Assembly: GCA_022478985.1 (NCBI GenBank)
Contig: JAKSZP010009485.1
Location: 49,475-113,474 of the forward strand
DNA length: 64,000 bases
Source of the DNA: Massospora cicadina
Taxonomy: Eukaryota > Entomophthoromycota > Entomophthoromycetes > Entomophthorales > Entomophthoraceae
Reading direction: 5' to 3'
This document shows, piece after piece, positions 19,422 to 31,982 of the stretch. The notes below the pieces were generated by a model, which was not told the origin of the DNA, did no database searches, and saw only the letters and a list, made by a program, of their open reading frames with translations. Each line of letters opens with the position of its first letter. The first letter of the stretch is position 1. A program made the translations under genes and the position numbers.

Positions 19422-21022
19422 TGTTGGGATTTTTGCCCATATTCCCAGCTGGCTAGATTACTAAGGATCACTAGGGGATAATTCCCTAATGTGAGGTAAA
19501 TTAGAAATTGGTTGACCCTGATTTCAGGGTAACTATGTTCAGGGGATTTTAGGTTATTTACCTGGTTAGATCTGTCAGGGATTGTTCTGGATGAATACTT
19601 AAGATCTCATCAGGCAGAGTTTCTGACAAAATAGGGGCATCTTATAGTTGATTAACTATCAGGTGTACTGATTGGGATCTGTCAGGTTTCATCACAGACC
19701 AATTGGGAATTTAAGGAGTAAGTTGCAAGGTAAGTGATACCACCTGCAACTAACAAATCAATCAGTTAGTTTGTGACCTACCTTAATGGGTAACAAATCT
19801 CATTATCTAAGCAGGTTGCTTGCCAAATATGGTTGGTTCATTTAGATTGAGAGGAAAATGTTAGGGACATGTTTTCTGACTCTTTTCATTTTAGGTCTCA
19901 AGGATATCCAATAACAGAATTCTAGCCAGGATGGAGAAAACCATCGCTGCTGAGACGAGGATGGGTAATTCAATGGCAATGGCTGCCATTTCATCAAGGA
20001 GGTGCCAACTGAGGGTTGGGCACTGAATTCCCTACTATAAATTACCTAAAGAATTCACTAAATATCAAATCACTAAATACCAAATCACTAAATACCAGAT
20101 CACTTATACTAGAGTATTAGCTTGGTATACTTTATCAGAATCTATTTTTTATTCTTTCTCAGAGATACTATTGCTGCATGCAATAATTGGGAGACTCTTT
20201 TAAGATAAAGAGTAAGGATCTGAGTGGGGATCCAGAGAAGAAGCTGATTCAAGTTGGGGATTGTGTCATGGTTGGATGACTTAACAGTGGGAACCAACGC
20301 CAAGGATAAGGCTGAGTGACAGGAGGCCCAGAAGGTGAAACTTCAGGCTCTTCCTGACCTAAAACACACTTTACACCAACGCTGGGTACAAGCAAGCTAT
20401 GCCCAAGTTGGTACTAATGGTGTGAAAAACGCCCAGCCCCTTGTCTCGGCCCAGGCACTGAAATGAATGATATATGTAATGAATGAAGATGGTTCAATTC
20501 AGTTAATTGAAGAACAAGGGTTCAAATCCCATTCAAGTTACAAAACCATGTGCTCAGGTAGAATACAGCTTCAGTCAATCACTCAAGTGAAGGCACTTTT
20601 GGTGTATTTTACCAAATCAGATGGAAGCATTTGTCTATTGGAGCATCAAGGCTTGGGTACAATTCTGCAGACCCATAATTACCCTGACCCATTTTAAATA
20701 TGTTTTCATGACCAACACTCCTTGTTAGTCGACTTTCACAAATAAATTTACACATTTGTTTACGTTTTTATGGTTTCTTGGGCGAACTTGGGTGCAAACC
20801 TCTTTGAGGAGGTCTCCAACTATGTTGGCCACTACATACTTTCACAATTTACAAAAGTTTTAGGTGCTCCCTTGGGCCATCCTGGCCCCCTCCAGATCAA
20901 GGTGCCCAAACCTCCTGGCACCGATTTACACTTGATTATGGACTCCCCTATGGGGTCCACTCAAGTGGTGTTGTTTCTAGCTTACCTGGTCCTGTATATC
21001 ACACTCTACTTCCTTGCCTTGG

Positions 21023-21671
21023 TGTAACGGGTGGGTTCGCGCCAATATGCAATGAACAAATTGGGCAGTAAGAGCCAAGTTACTGACCATACTAGGTACA
21101 GGCCCACAGAGGCCCATCCCTGAATCTGACTGCCATGTCTCGTCATTGTCACATATTCTCAAACCACTGTTCCCATGACACTTCACATTAGTAGCAGGGT
21201 CTAGGACCAGGAAAGGGCTGAGAATGACGCCAACGCCACACTGAGATCACTGGCAGAGCTCATGACCTGGATCTGATCTGACTTATTTACTAAGAATAAA
21301 TTTAATAAATTTTGAGCTTCAGCAAAGTCCTTTATTCATAAATTCCTCATAGAAGACACAACTGCCCTTCAGGGCTGCAGCGTCTTCCCTTAAATAATAT
21401 GTTGCAAACATCAAATAAGCTCTTCATTTCCTTAAACTCCTCCAAACCCCAACCACCACATCATTAGTGAAGAATTGCCATTCCACCGGATCACCATCCA
21501 TGCACCACATAAGCCCATTGTCATTTTGTGGAGGTGATTCAGATTTGGGATGGCAATTTCGCCTGGCTCTGAACCTACCAAATTTGGTGCCCTTTGACAC
21601 AGGCCACATTCAGATCGACTTTCACCCAATCCAAACCAATGCACAGATCAGGTGCCTCCTGATCCATTACA
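21023..21671 (-). repeat. Ty3-B 3' LTR
   Basis: 649 bp, aligns over its length with 25946-26596. Differences are mainly transitions. Confidence 0.92.
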
Positions 21672-21699
21672 TCACCCCCTGTGAAGACCAGAACTCCTG

Positions 21700-23024
21700 G
21701 ACCTTCTCGGGGCACCGCGCACAGTCCTCCATTGTCTGCCACATCAACTCCTCTACCGGATAGCCCTTCCACTTCACCAACAACTGCTGTCAGCCTCTCA
21801 CCCACTTGGCATCCAGTATCTGTTCCACTTCATATTCTGGGATCTCCCCTTCTCTAGGATTCAACGGACTGGGGCGCTCAGGCCCCTCACCCCCAAAAGC
21901 CTGCAGCTGGGAAGTGTGAATCACTGGGTGGGCTCTGGAACCTGCTGGTAAACTCAATTTGAAGGCAACCTGATTTATAGTTCTGATGATCTGGTATGGG
22001 CCCAGAAATTTTGGACCCAGCTTATGACTTTTTACAGGGATGGCATAGTTCTTGACTGATACCAAAACCTAGTCCCCAGGTTTAAATGACGGATCTGGTG
22101 CCCTTTGCCAATCGCCTGCCATTTCTGCTGAGCCACTGCCTGCTCCAAGTTCCCCCATAGCATTTTCCTGATTTCTGACATGGTACAAATCATTTCATCT
22201 GCCCCCTGACATACGCCACCTGTAGATCCCCCATTCGACTTTGGGTTAAGTCCATGATTTGCAAAAAATGGTGACATTCCCAATGAGGATTGTGAGTGGT
22301 TATTGTACATGAACTGGGCCATCTGGACCCATGATACCCAGTCATCCTGTTGATCAAACACGTAACACTGCAGATACTGCTCAAGTATCTGGTTCACCCT
22401 CTCCATTTGACCATCAGATTGTGGATGGTACGCCAAGGACTGACCCAGTCTGATTTCCAGACTTCCTAATAGACTCAACCAGAATTTTGAGATGAATTGT
22501 GGGCCACAATCCAAAATAATTTCCTCAGGTAAGCCATGATGGGAAAACACTTCATCAATGAAAACCCTTGCCGCATCCTTCACTGAAAAACTCCCAGTGC
22601 AGGGGAAGAATTCAGCGTATTTGGTAAGTCTATCCACAACTATCATAATTGCATCCTTCCCCTGCACCTTTGGAAGTCCTACTATGAAATTGACGCTGAT
22701 CGAACTCCAAGGGATCTGCAGTATTGGCAACGGATTCAACTTACCCAATGGCGGTTTCCTTGACAGCTTTGACTTTGTGCATACCAGACACTCCCGCAAG
22801 TACTTCTGGACATCCTTATGGAGGCCTGGCCACAAATACTCCCACTGTACCAACTCCATCATCTTCCCCACCCCCAGGTGACCCACCAATGGATGGTCAT
22901 GGGAAGCCCAGATTACCTTCCACCATAATGATGGGTTGGGCACCCATACACGCAACTTGTGGTATAGTACTCCAACCCTCTTCATGAAATCCGCGTGGTA
23001 CCGGTGTGGCTGACCCTCCATCAT
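21700..23024 (-). pseudogene. Ty3-B integrase with chromodomain start
   Basis: The main frame (22032-23024, 330 codons) has the zinc-binding domain (HDHPLVGHLG ... CLVC), then the catalytic core with SVNFIVGLP, LDCGPQF and GQMERVNQ. In the first motif the usual catalytic Asp (VDFI in relatives) is Asn, a likely G-to-A mutation. The next frame (21790-22065) gives the C-terminal domain (LGPKFLGPYQI, HPVIHTSQL) and the first strand of a chromodomain (EYEVEQILDAKW). The rest is shifted into a third frame, close to the LTR. Confidence 0.88.
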
Positions 23025-23281
23025 TTCAGATTTTAGCCTTCATGCGAACTCCACACTCCTCTGCTTCCAGCAAACTTCCTCCCCCAACTCACACCCCCAT
23101 CTTTGACCATCACGAACTGATCCAGATGGAGCATCATTGCAGTGTTGAACTCCTCCAATTCCCCTTTCTCATACACAAAAGCTCCATCTCAGCTCAACCA
23201 ATCCACCAGGACATTTGAAGTGCCTGGCTGGTACTCCACCCGGAAATCATAGCGGACCAGCTCCACATGCCATCTGGCTTG

Positions 23282-23787
23282 TCACTGGTTCATCTTTCTG
23301 GGTTGGCGATAGTACTCTAAGGCTTTGTGGTCCATTCGGATAACAAAAGGATGCCAGGCATAGAGGAGGTGATGTTGCCATTCACACAGGGCTGCCATCA
23401 CCGCCAACAGTTCTTTATCATATATTGGGTAGTTCATTTCTGCAAGGAGCAGCTTACAGCTATAGTAGCACACGGGATGCTCTAAGCCATCCTCCCCTCC
23501 TGAAGCAATACCGCCCCCACAGCATAATTTGAGGCATCTATCTCGACCATGAAAGGTTTCCTTGGATCTGGATGGGCTAGTACTGGTGCAGTAAGTAACT
23601 TACCCTTTAATAATTCAAACGCCCGCTCTTCCTCCTTTCCCCATATGAATGGAACAACCTAGGTCAAACGCATAAGTGGAAAGGCCATTTGGGAGAGATT
23701 CTTCACAAACTGACAAAGGAAGTTCAAGGTACCCAAAAAACTTCGCACCCCCATCTGATCTGTGGGAGCCTTCCATGCCCAAACTGC
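23282..23787 (-). pseudogene. Ty3-B RNase H and connection region
   Basis: The 23282-23473 frame has the RNase H motifs YDKELLAVMAALCEWQHHL and IRMDHKALEYY. The upstream connection is in pieces with stops. The gap between here and the integrase frame (23025-23281) is degenerate linker. Confidence 0.75.
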
Positions 23788-24586
23788 TCAGAGCTTATCC
23801 GGACACACCCCCAATCCATCCTGGAATACCACATTGCCAAGAAACGTCACCAAACTCCAGTTGAACTTGCACTTGGAGGGCTTCAACTTCAAACCCATTT
23901 GGCCTATCACCCCCAAAACTTCCCAAACATCTTGAACATGCTCCTCCTGGGACCGCGAGAACACTAGGATGTCATTCATATAAGCAGCACAGCAACGTCC
24001 AATCATCCCTCCAAGGACATGGTCAATCATCCGTTGGAACACCGCTGGAGCGTTCTTTAGCCCAAATGGCATTACATGGTATTGGTACACCCCTAGGTGG
24101 CACTTAAACGCCATATATTGCTGATGCTCTGGCCTCACCAAAATCTGATTAAATGCATCCACCAGGTCAAGCTTTGTAAATATTGTGCATCTATTAAACA
24201 TCGGAAGAATATCCTCTCAAAAGTGGCATAGGATACAGATCTGGCTCCATGACCACGTTGAGACATTGGAAATCCACACATGGGCGTAAGTTGCCACTTG
24301 CCTTTGGTACTAACAACACAGGAGACACCACCAGAGACCTGGAGGGCTCAATCAAACCCTTGTCTAGCATAGACTCCACATGGCTCTCCAAAGCTTCCCT
24401 GGCCTGTTCATTCAGAGGATAGACCGGACACCCCTTGGGAAGGTCTGAACCCTCCTTGAACCAAAACGAGAATGCAAATGAACCCATAGGGGAAAAAGGT
24501 GAACTTCCAATGGGACTGAACATGTCCATGAAGTCACTGTATTTGGGTGGGAGCTCTACCTCCTGCATTCCCCTAAGCTCTTGCAT
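23788..24586 (-). pseudogene. Ty3-B reverse transcriptase
   Basis: Two overlapping frames. 24194-24586 gives the fingers (VSPVLLVPKASGNLRPCVDF). 23788-24201 gives the palm (FTKLDLVDAFNQI, MPFGLKNAPAVFQRMI) and the active site, which reads YMND (23971-23982) instead of YMDD. The catalytic Asp is lost by a G-to-A change. Confidence 0.87.
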
Positions 24587-25911
24587 CCACTTGGGACGTC
24601 ACCCCCAACCTCCATCTTCCATGCCATTTGGGGCCTGATCTGGGGTGATAGGGTAATTGTTTTCTGCAACACATCGATCCATGGCTGGAAGCAATGCCAC
24701 CATCGCATCCCCAGCACCACGGGGTGGGCCAGATTCTGAATTGCACAGAAACCCTCTTTCAACCAAAAAGGGTTCTGCTGAATGACAACTAAGGGCTCCA
24801 GAACCCACAATGGAGCTCTTCTCAATACATCGGCGAACACCACCTCTGGCCCTCTTCTCATTTCCAACTGCAAACGTTCTGCTAAGGCAAAGTCCACATA
24901 ATTCTCCTCAGCCCCTGTATCCACCAGGGCCAACACCTTCTTGGTCCAGCCATGCGAGTATAGCTCAACCGGAATAAATAACCTGGGTTAAAGCAAAGAT
25001 GAAGTTTTAATGTTAGAAGCATTTTCAGATTGAAAATTGCGGGCAAAGTAGGTTGGGGACTATAGCTCTGCCCAGGTCCTGGACCAGCTCTTCCCAACTC
25101 CTCACCACTACCCTGACGGGATCCCCCATGGATGTTCCCAAAATTCCGTGGGGAACCCTGCCAGCCTCCTCGTCCTCTGTTAGCAATGACAGGTGACTGG
25201 ACCCTTCCTGGGGACATCAAATCCTCTCTTTGGTTCCATGCCAACGCCAACTGCTTTTCCACCTGCATCGCCAAAGCAATCTCCTCTGCCAACAAACCCT
25301 GAACTTTAGCAGCCGCCATGGTGGCCAACATGTCCGCCTGCAGCCCTTGTCAAAACATTCGCGATGATTGCAAATCTGAGACCCTCGCTGCTTTCACCAG
25401 TGGCTGGAAAATCTACCCATATTCCTCCACCAAACCTTGACCCTGTCCTACAGTCAACAGAGCTGACCATGCCTCGTCCTGCACCTCATCCGGACAAGCC
25501 ACCCAGTTGATCCAGTCCATGCACTCATCCATGGATCCTGGCAGGCATCCTTGCTCCTCAACTGGTTCTTGCACCCACCCGGAAAGCTCTGGGGGTAGTG
25601 CATCTATGATCTGCACGATCTGCAATGAGAAAGGGGTCTACCCACCCATTGCTTGAGCTAACTGTGCCTGAAAACGAATCTGCAACATTACTTGGTGAAT
25701 CTTCTCTAGGGCCTCCATAGGCAACGCTGCTCAGCCTTTTGGGGATACAAGTCCCCCTTGGCATTCCTCCCTCCTCACGGGCCTCAAGCCACACACTCAG
25801 ATCACTTCTCTTATCACAAACATAAGTGAGAAGCTCACCATCACCACCGTCAACACATGGCGGTACCATTCCTCCCTGCTTGGGACCACCTCCTCCTCTT
25901 GGGGGCCCCAC
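24556..25911 (-). pseudogene. Ty3-B gag and protease
   Basis: The protease frame (24556-24936) starts with ALVDTGAEENYVD, the retropepsin active site with the D-T-G triad intact. Gag lies to the right in three frames (24882-25331, 25413-25625, 25558-25911), rich in Gln, Glu and Gly-Arg repeats, with a capsid-like stretch (WINWVACPDEVQDEAWSALL). A complete zinc knuckle was not seen. Confidence 0.75.
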
Positions 25912-25945
25912 AAAACTGACAAGAAAGTATTAGAGTTGTGTCTAA

Positions 25946-26596
25946 TGTAACGGGTGGGTTCGCGCCAATATGCAATGAACAAATTGGGCAGTAAGAGCCA
26001 AGTTACTGACCATACTAGGTACAGGCCCACAGAGGCCCATTCTCAAACCTGACCGCCATGTCTCGTTGTTGCCACATATTCTTGAACCACTGTTCCTATA
26101 ACACTGCACATTAGTAGCAGGGTCTGGGACCAGGAAAGGGCTGAGAACGACGCCAATGCCACACTGAGCTCACTGGCGGAGCTCATGACCTGGATCTGAT
26201 CTGACTTATTTACTAAAAATTAAATATAATAAATTTTGAGCTTCAGCAAAGTCCTTTATTCATAAATTCCTCATAGAAGACACAACTACCCTTCAGGGCT
26301 GCAGCGTCTTCCCTTAAATAATATGTTGCAAACATCAAATAAGCTCTTCATTTCCTTAAACTCCTCCAAACCCCAACCACCACATCATTAGCAAAGAATT
26401 GCCATCCCACTGGATCACCATCCACGCACCATGTAAGCCCATCATCATTTCATGGAGGTGATTCGGATTCAGGATGGCGATTTTGCCCAGCTCCAAACCT
26501 ACCAAATTTGGTGCCCGTTGAACCAGGGCCACATTTGGATCGACTTCCACCTGATCCAAACAAATGCACAGATCAGGTGCCTCCTGATCTGTTACA
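25946..26596 (-). repeat. Ty3-B 5' LTR
   Basis: 651 bp copy of 21023-21671. On the minus strand it is followed by TTAGACACAACTC, whose primer tRNA I could not assign. Confidence 0.92.
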
Positions 26597-27043
26597 CTTG
26601 GGTCCATTTTGTACAGGCACCGTTCAAGGTGCCTCATTTCCCATTCTCCTAACGGCTAGTTCCCTAGCAGTGTGGGTTTTCATCCCACACCACCTCACTG
26701 GGAATGAGAGAGTTACAGACACTCTCTTGACAGATTGCTACTGACTGTGTGTCAAACCAGAGAAACCGTAAAAAGGGATCTAAGTGTAGATCAAGTTAGG
26801 TGGTATGAGGGAACAAATCCCTATTTCAAGAAATCATAAGTATTTCAAAAGGAAATACTAGCTGAGCGTTGGACTGAAATCTAATACTTCCATTCAACTA
26901 TGGATAAAAATCATCATACTATTATCAAACGATTATATCAACTACTATACAACATGGAGAATTGCACAAAACCTGAACCTGCGCAAGTAATATATTTATA
27001 GGGGTATTGGTCAAAAATAATCAATATCCTATAAATTTTTACA

Positions 27044-28164
27044 AAGTGTTGCTCACTACAGGGGTGTAGTTGAGTAGAAGAGATTAGAACATGATGTCAT
27101 ATGAAGATGTTTCTAGTTCTAGCAATAAGTTACTGATGAAAGTAATGGAATATGAATGGATCCCATTCAATTGCGTTCACCCATCTCAGAAGTGGAGCTC
27201 TTAGTGAAGCAAATTGAGGATACTCAAGTTTTTGGGAAAAAGAATTTCAGCCTAGATATGGAACTGTCTAGTGCTGCAAGAAAACCTGTTCCATCAAACA
27301 TCTACCTGAGATGAAGAGGATTAGCAGGGCCAACTTGGGTTGAAATTGGGTCCTCTTGAAATAGTCCTGAGGAACAGCAGGACCAACTCAGGTTAAAATT
27401 GGGTACACTTGAAATAGTCCTAAGGAGTGAGTGTTTAGATGAGACACTAGATGAGACATTGGATGAGATGGAACGCAATCAATTAAGAGTATTGGATTGC
27501 CATACCAATGAAGAGTATGAGGTCAAAACAGGAAACTATTGATCCAAGATAGTGGAGAGAATCGTTTGACTCAATAACATCAATCAATGATCATTAATTG
27601 CTGGAGATGAGTTCATCAATTCAAGACGAAATTGAATAAATTAATGAGGCCAGATCAATCTGTGTGATTAAGGGATCATTTCCAGATCCACCAGTAGATT
27701 TATTTCCAACGTTTTGAATGGCCACGAAGGCCAAAAATCGTTTTTAGAAGAAAAATGATCTACGCAATCAAATGGAACTTTTGACTAATGAGATACAAAG
27801 ATTCAAGAATCAGTTGCCAAAATATGAGATGAAATTAGGACCTGTTGGACGAATAACCATTTGGGATTGAAGGCCTAATGAATGAAAATTTAATAGTATT
27901 ACCAAAGTCAGCAAGCGTTGCCTATATGCAAAGAAACAGCACTTCTGGTCATATAGTGAAGAAGGTCAATGCTAAAAAATTGGATATATTGGACCTAAGA
28001 GAAAATAGTTGCAATGTTCCCAGAGAACCTCTGAACCATTAAATGGTTATGTCCTGAGATTTTGGTCAAGTTTTAGAAGAAGACCACTGAACCAAATAGA
28101 TAGTTAAATCTTAAGAGGACAAGATTTTGAATCATGATAACTGGTAGATCAGAGTATATCTAAG
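27044..28164 (+). pseudogene. Ty3-C gag fragment joined to an integrase C-terminus
   Basis: After the primer-binding region, short frames encode helical, Glu/Lys-rich gag-like peptides (for example LLTNEIQRFKNQLPKYEMK at about 27778). At about 27890-28000 one frame reads SKSASVAYM, then GHIVKKVNAKKLDIL. This matches integrase C-terminal tails of Ty3-E (AKSVNYANM, GRIVNRVHTKYLKIY at 54310-54400). So gag is joined to the very end of pol, with everything between deleted. The next ~160 bases match the post-integrase spacer at 31985-32146. Confidence 0.6.
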
Positions 28165-29939
28165 TGTAACAGTCGGGTCAAACCAATTGTTACATTTTGA
28201 CTTGAAATTCAGATTTCCAAAATATTGAGTCAAAACGCCTTTTTGGGGTTTTGAGGTGCATGCAGGCTCGGCGATGGGCTGTGCCCCTCCCAAGCTATTC
28301 TTCATGCTCCTTGGGGCACGAAGAAAAGTGGGGAGGGGCTCTCAGAAGGGCGACCTTAAAAGGTCGGGCCCACGCAATTCTGAACTCAGTTCAGAATTCT
28401 TTCTTGTTTACTGCCCTTGCGTGGGTCTCTCAGCGGCCTTGGGGCCGCTCTTGCCTTGTCTTACCTGGTATCCCACAGCAAACCTAGTTTTTGTATCCAT
28501 AACAAAAAAATTGAGATTTGGCAGCAAACTGATCTGCTGAATACTCTGGTTTTTTTTCTTGTGTCATTCGCGGTGCCCTATGTCATTGGGATTAATTTGT
28601 CAGCATGTTTATTTTTGTTAATAAATAAAACAAGGTTAATTTTGGGGTCAAAACCCTCACTTACCTATGTCGTCTTTCCACGTTTCTGAATTGCCCTACA
28701 TCTGAGGTTAAATTAGTGAGTATGAGAAGTTGAAACTCTTACCTCAAGGGAACTCATATTGGGAAATCTATTAGCATCAACTTTGAATCCGCTGATCCAA
28801 AGGCAAGATGGCGGTCAAAAACTGGGACGTTTTGACCATTAAATTATTCTGAACTCTGTGTGCTTTTAGCACGCCACCAGGTCCCCAGTTTGGTCTGACC
28901 TCAGTGGTTGCTTCAGGTCCCAGTTGTTGAGTAACCAGCACCGGGGGAGCCAGTGACTGATAGCCAACCCTGGATCTGAAGTGATTATTGGTTCAAAATC
29001 CTGGTGGGGCTTCCCTCTTGCCAGGGATCTGGTTGGCACTGAGGGACATGGCCCAGCAGGGCCCCTCACTCCACGATCAGCCCACCATGTGTGGGATAAC
29101 TGCCCAGCCCTGTGTTGGGCATGTTTCCCCTCACCAGGTGGACTGAGTTTCGCAGTCCAGCTCCAGCTCCAGCTCCATATTTATTGCTGATGCCCTCATG
29201 GTGGTTACCTCCAGCTATGGGCCACCCTCTTGTGGGGGGCTCCTTCTTAGTGGGGGGTAATGTAACAGTCAGGTCAAACCTATCGTTACATTTTGACTCA
29301 AAATTCAGATTTCCAAATATTGAGTTGAAACGCCTTTTTGGGGTTTTGAGGTGCATGCGGGCTCAGCGCTGGGCTGTGCCCCTCCCAAGCTATTCTTCAT
29401 GCTCCTTGGGGCACGAAGAAAAGTGGGGAGGGGCTCCCCAGAAGGGCAACCTTAAAAGGTTGAGCCCACACAATTCTGAACTCAGTTCAGAATTCTTTCT
29501 TGTTTACCACCCTTGCGTGGGTCTCTCAGCGGCCTTAGGGCTGCTTTTGCCTTGTCTTACCTGGTATCCCACAGCAAACCTAGTTTTTGTATCCATAACA
29601 AAAAAATTGAGATTTGGCAGCGAACTTTTCTGCCAAATACTCTGGTTTTTTTCTTGTGTTGTTCGCGGTGCCCTATGTCATTGGGATAAATTTGTCAGCA
29701 TGTATATTTTTGTTAATAAATAAAACAAGGTTAATTTTGGGGTCAAAACCCTCACTTACCTATGTCATCTTTCCGCATTTCCAAATTGCCCTACATCTGA
29801 GGTTAAATTAGTGAGTACAAGAAGTCAAAACTCTTACCTTGTGGGAACTCATATTGGGAAATCTGTTGGCATAAACTTTGAATCTGCCGATCTGAAGGCA
29901 AGATGGTGGTCAAAAACTGGGACATTTTTGACCGTTGCA
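28165..29939 (+). mobile_element. TRIM-like miniature LTR retrotransposon
   Basis: Two 679-bp LTRs (28165-28843 and 29261-29939) enclose only 417 bp without coding capacity. Flanked by perfect CTAAG (28160-28164 and 29940-29944). A clear polypurine tract (AGTGGGGGGTAA) ends at 29260. The LTRs start TGTAACAG; the second ends TTGCA, the first is mutated there (TTAAA). The sister copy of Ty3-C at about 59574-59590 has the empty site, which proves insertion after that copy split. Frames in the LTRs (for example 29112-29723) have no recognisable domain. Confidence 0.9.
28351..28398. repeat. Two perfect hairpins in the TRIM LTR
   Basis: CGACCTTAAAAGGTCG (28351-28366) and the palindrome AATTCTGAACT-C-AGTTCAGAATT (28376-28398). 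In the second LTR the first hairpin reads CAACCTTAAAAGGTTG (29447-29462), changed on both arms so pairing is kept; the second hairpin is unchanged (29472-29494). Confidence 0.7.
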
Positions 29940-30084
29940 CTAAGAACAGTTTGGTTGAAGGGGAAAAGAAGAACTTTTGAACTTTTTTGTAGGTTAAAAG
30001 TCCCATTGCAAAAGAAAAAATACAAAAAATATATAAAAGATTTAAAAGATTTATTGATTTTTATGGTCCATAATTTTCAGACCT

Positions 30085-31975
30085 ATGATGAGATGTATTT
30101 GTTGGCTTGGGTTGCCAAGGGTATAATCTACCAGAAGATCAAAGCCATAGAACAAATGGCTGTGCTGAAGTGTGTTTAAGATATCCAAGTGTTCTTTGGA
30201 ATGGTCAGATACTATAGAAGATTTATTTGGGATTCTGCCAGAATCACTGAGCCCTTATTCCATCTGTTGAAAGAACCAAAGAAAGGATTCATATGGAATT
30301 AAGAAGCGCAGAAAACCTTTGATGGGTTATACCAGTACTTGATACATTCTCCAATTTTGAAATATCCAAATTTTGATTGAGAATTTATTATAAAAACTGA
30401 TGCTTCATTAATGGCAATTGGCACCATATTGAGCCAAGTAGATGAACTTGGGGATGAACATCTGGTGGCATAGTAAGCTGGACACTCTCATCTGCTGGGA
30501 GGAACTACACCATAACTGATCATGAATGCCTTTCAGTCATTTACACCTGTAAACAGTTTTAGGTGTACATCCATGGAACGCACTTCAAAGTGGTGACAGA
30601 CCACTCCTCGTTGCATTGGCTTCACAATTTGTGAGAACCATAAGGATGACTGGCCTGATGAGCATTAAAGTTACAGGCTTACAATTATGAGATTGTCCAC
30701 TGAGCGGGGGCTTCTCATTATAATGTGGATGGCTTATCGCAGTTACCAATGGTCCAGATGGTATACCAGCAGGTGGATAAGTTATTCCAGTGAATGGTCG
30801 ATGGAGAAATTGGGAATGAGCCCTGAGAAATACAAGATGCGCTTTGAAAAGTGATGGAAAACACTGAGACCATGGATGGACAAGTTTTTAAGATGGTTAA
30901 TGGGAAGTGGTTACTATTCCCAAAGCTGTCAGAAAGAGCAATTATTGTTCAAGCCACTCATAAGGTTGTCAGGTATGAGGGCCTGAGAAAATTGACTGAC
31001 CATATTTGCCAGTACTACTGGGAGTCAATCAACTATGTTGTCTCCAACTATATAGCTTGCTAAGTGAAGTGCCAGTTGCACAAGCCACATAAGAATACAA
31101 CTGGAAACTGACTGGTCCACCCTGGATCTGCTTGGCATACACTGTCCATTGATGTGATGGGACCGCTGACAATGAGCACAGGAGGGTCAAGTACATAATA
31201 GTTGCAATTGATCATCTGACAAGATGGGTTGAGACAAAGGCCCTGGTGAAAGTGGCCGCTACCAGTACTGTGAAGTTCATCCTGGATCAAGTAGTATACT
31301 GACATGGATGCCCGCAGGTCCTGCTGAGCAACAATGGGACAAATTCCACATCTCATGTGATCCTGCGGTTAAATGAAATAAAGGGATCTGAGGAGTCATG
31401 TCTGTACCCTACCAGCCATAGATAAATGGACTGGTGGAATGAGTTAATGGAACGCTGGCCATGATGCTGAGTAAGCTAGTCACAGGAAGAACTTCTGCGT
31501 GGGGAATGTACATGAGTTCGGTGATGTTTGCCTACAATATCAGTCGTCATATGGTGACAGGAAAAACGCCATTTGAATCGCTATATGGGAGGAAGACCAC
31601 ATTGCCACCGATTTTATATTTGGTGTTAGAACCAACACCTGGGATGAGTGCTGAGCAGTACCTGAACTTATTGACAAATATCCTTACCAAAACGCAATTT
31701 CAAGAATTTGATAAACTTTGAAGAAAAGGATATGAGCAAAAATGATGAACAATAAGAACCAACCGGTTTTATCAGAATACCAAGTAGGTGAAAGAGTAGC
31801 CTATTGTGATACACATGGTTTCAGAGAAGAAACAAATTTGATACATTGTGGTCAGGTCCATTTGAGATTATTGCCACGATGGCGATGAACACCTACTCCA
31901 TCAAGAACTTCTTGGATGCAATGGTGGTAAATTGAGTCCATGCTAAGTATTTAAAGCAATGGATAGAGGAAAAAA
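30085..31975 (+). pseudogene. Ty3-C pol remnant: RT thumb, RNase H, integrase
   Basis: Starts with the reverse transcriptase thumb/connection (KIKAIEQMAVLK, VFFGMVRYYRRFIWDSARI) and continues with RNase H traces (KTDASLMAIGTIL; TDHSSLHWLHNL). Integrase zinc-binding and core follow (VVRYEGLRKLTDHICQYYW; the catalytic D-N-G is now N-N-G at about 31330), then FAYNISRHMVTGKTPFE and LLYGRK-type motifs and a C-terminal tail near 31960. It has many TGA and TAA stops. No YxDD, fingers or protease are present. Confidence 0.75.
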
Positions 31976-31982
31976 ATAATAA

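Larger units (their letters stand above)
21023..26596 (-). mobile_element. Ty3-B: full-length chromovirus, minus strand
   Basis: 5.57 kb, flanked by perfect CTTGG (21018-21022 and 26597-26601). LTRs 21023-21671 (649 bp) and 25946-26596 (651 bp) have TGTAAC...GTTACA-type ends. On the minus strand a purine tract (CAGGGGGTGA) precedes the 3' LTR. Order on the minus strand: gag, protease, reverse transcriptase, RNase H, integrase, chromodomain start. Every domain is in a separate broken frame, so it is not active. Confidence 0.93.
20264..26732 (+). mobile_element. Solo LTR of family I, nested in the Ty3-C LTR
   Basis: Starts TGTCATGG and ends TTGACA, flanked by perfect GATTG duplications (20259-20263 and 26733-26737). 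Without the Ty3-B insertion (21023-26601) it is about 890 bp and has no internal region. It contains an AATAAA at about 20741. The uninterrupted Ty3-C LTR at 58155-58170 shows the empty site. The short frames here (20467-20697, 20770-21027) have no recognisable domain. Confidence 0.85.
19422..27043 (+). repeat. Ty3-C 5' LTR (interrupted)
   Basis: Parts 19422-20263 and 26738-27043 together (~1.15 kb) align to 57345-58474. Shared landmarks are CCCATATTCCCAGC, GGATCACTAGGGGATAATTC, GTTGATTAACTATCAGGTGT, GGATCCAGAGAAGAAGCTGA, then ATTGCTACTGACTGTGTGTC and GAGCGTTGGACTGAAATCTA. The gap is a solo LTR holding Ty3-B. Confidence 0.85.

Noticed and set aside
19422..20263. Treating this block as an independent solo LTR.
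   Set aside because: Its missing end is found at 26738-27043 after removing the inserted solo LTR and Ty3-B, and a Ty3-C primer-binding region follows.
20770..21027. 85-codon plus-strand frame just before Ty3-B.
   Set aside because: It lies within the solo LTR of family I and ends at the Ty3-B insertion border. No recognisable protein.
29112..29723. 203-codon frame across the TRIM interior and second LTR.
   Set aside because: No domain is recognisable, it spans the internal/LTR border, and the equivalent stretch of the other LTR is broken up differently. Likely chance.
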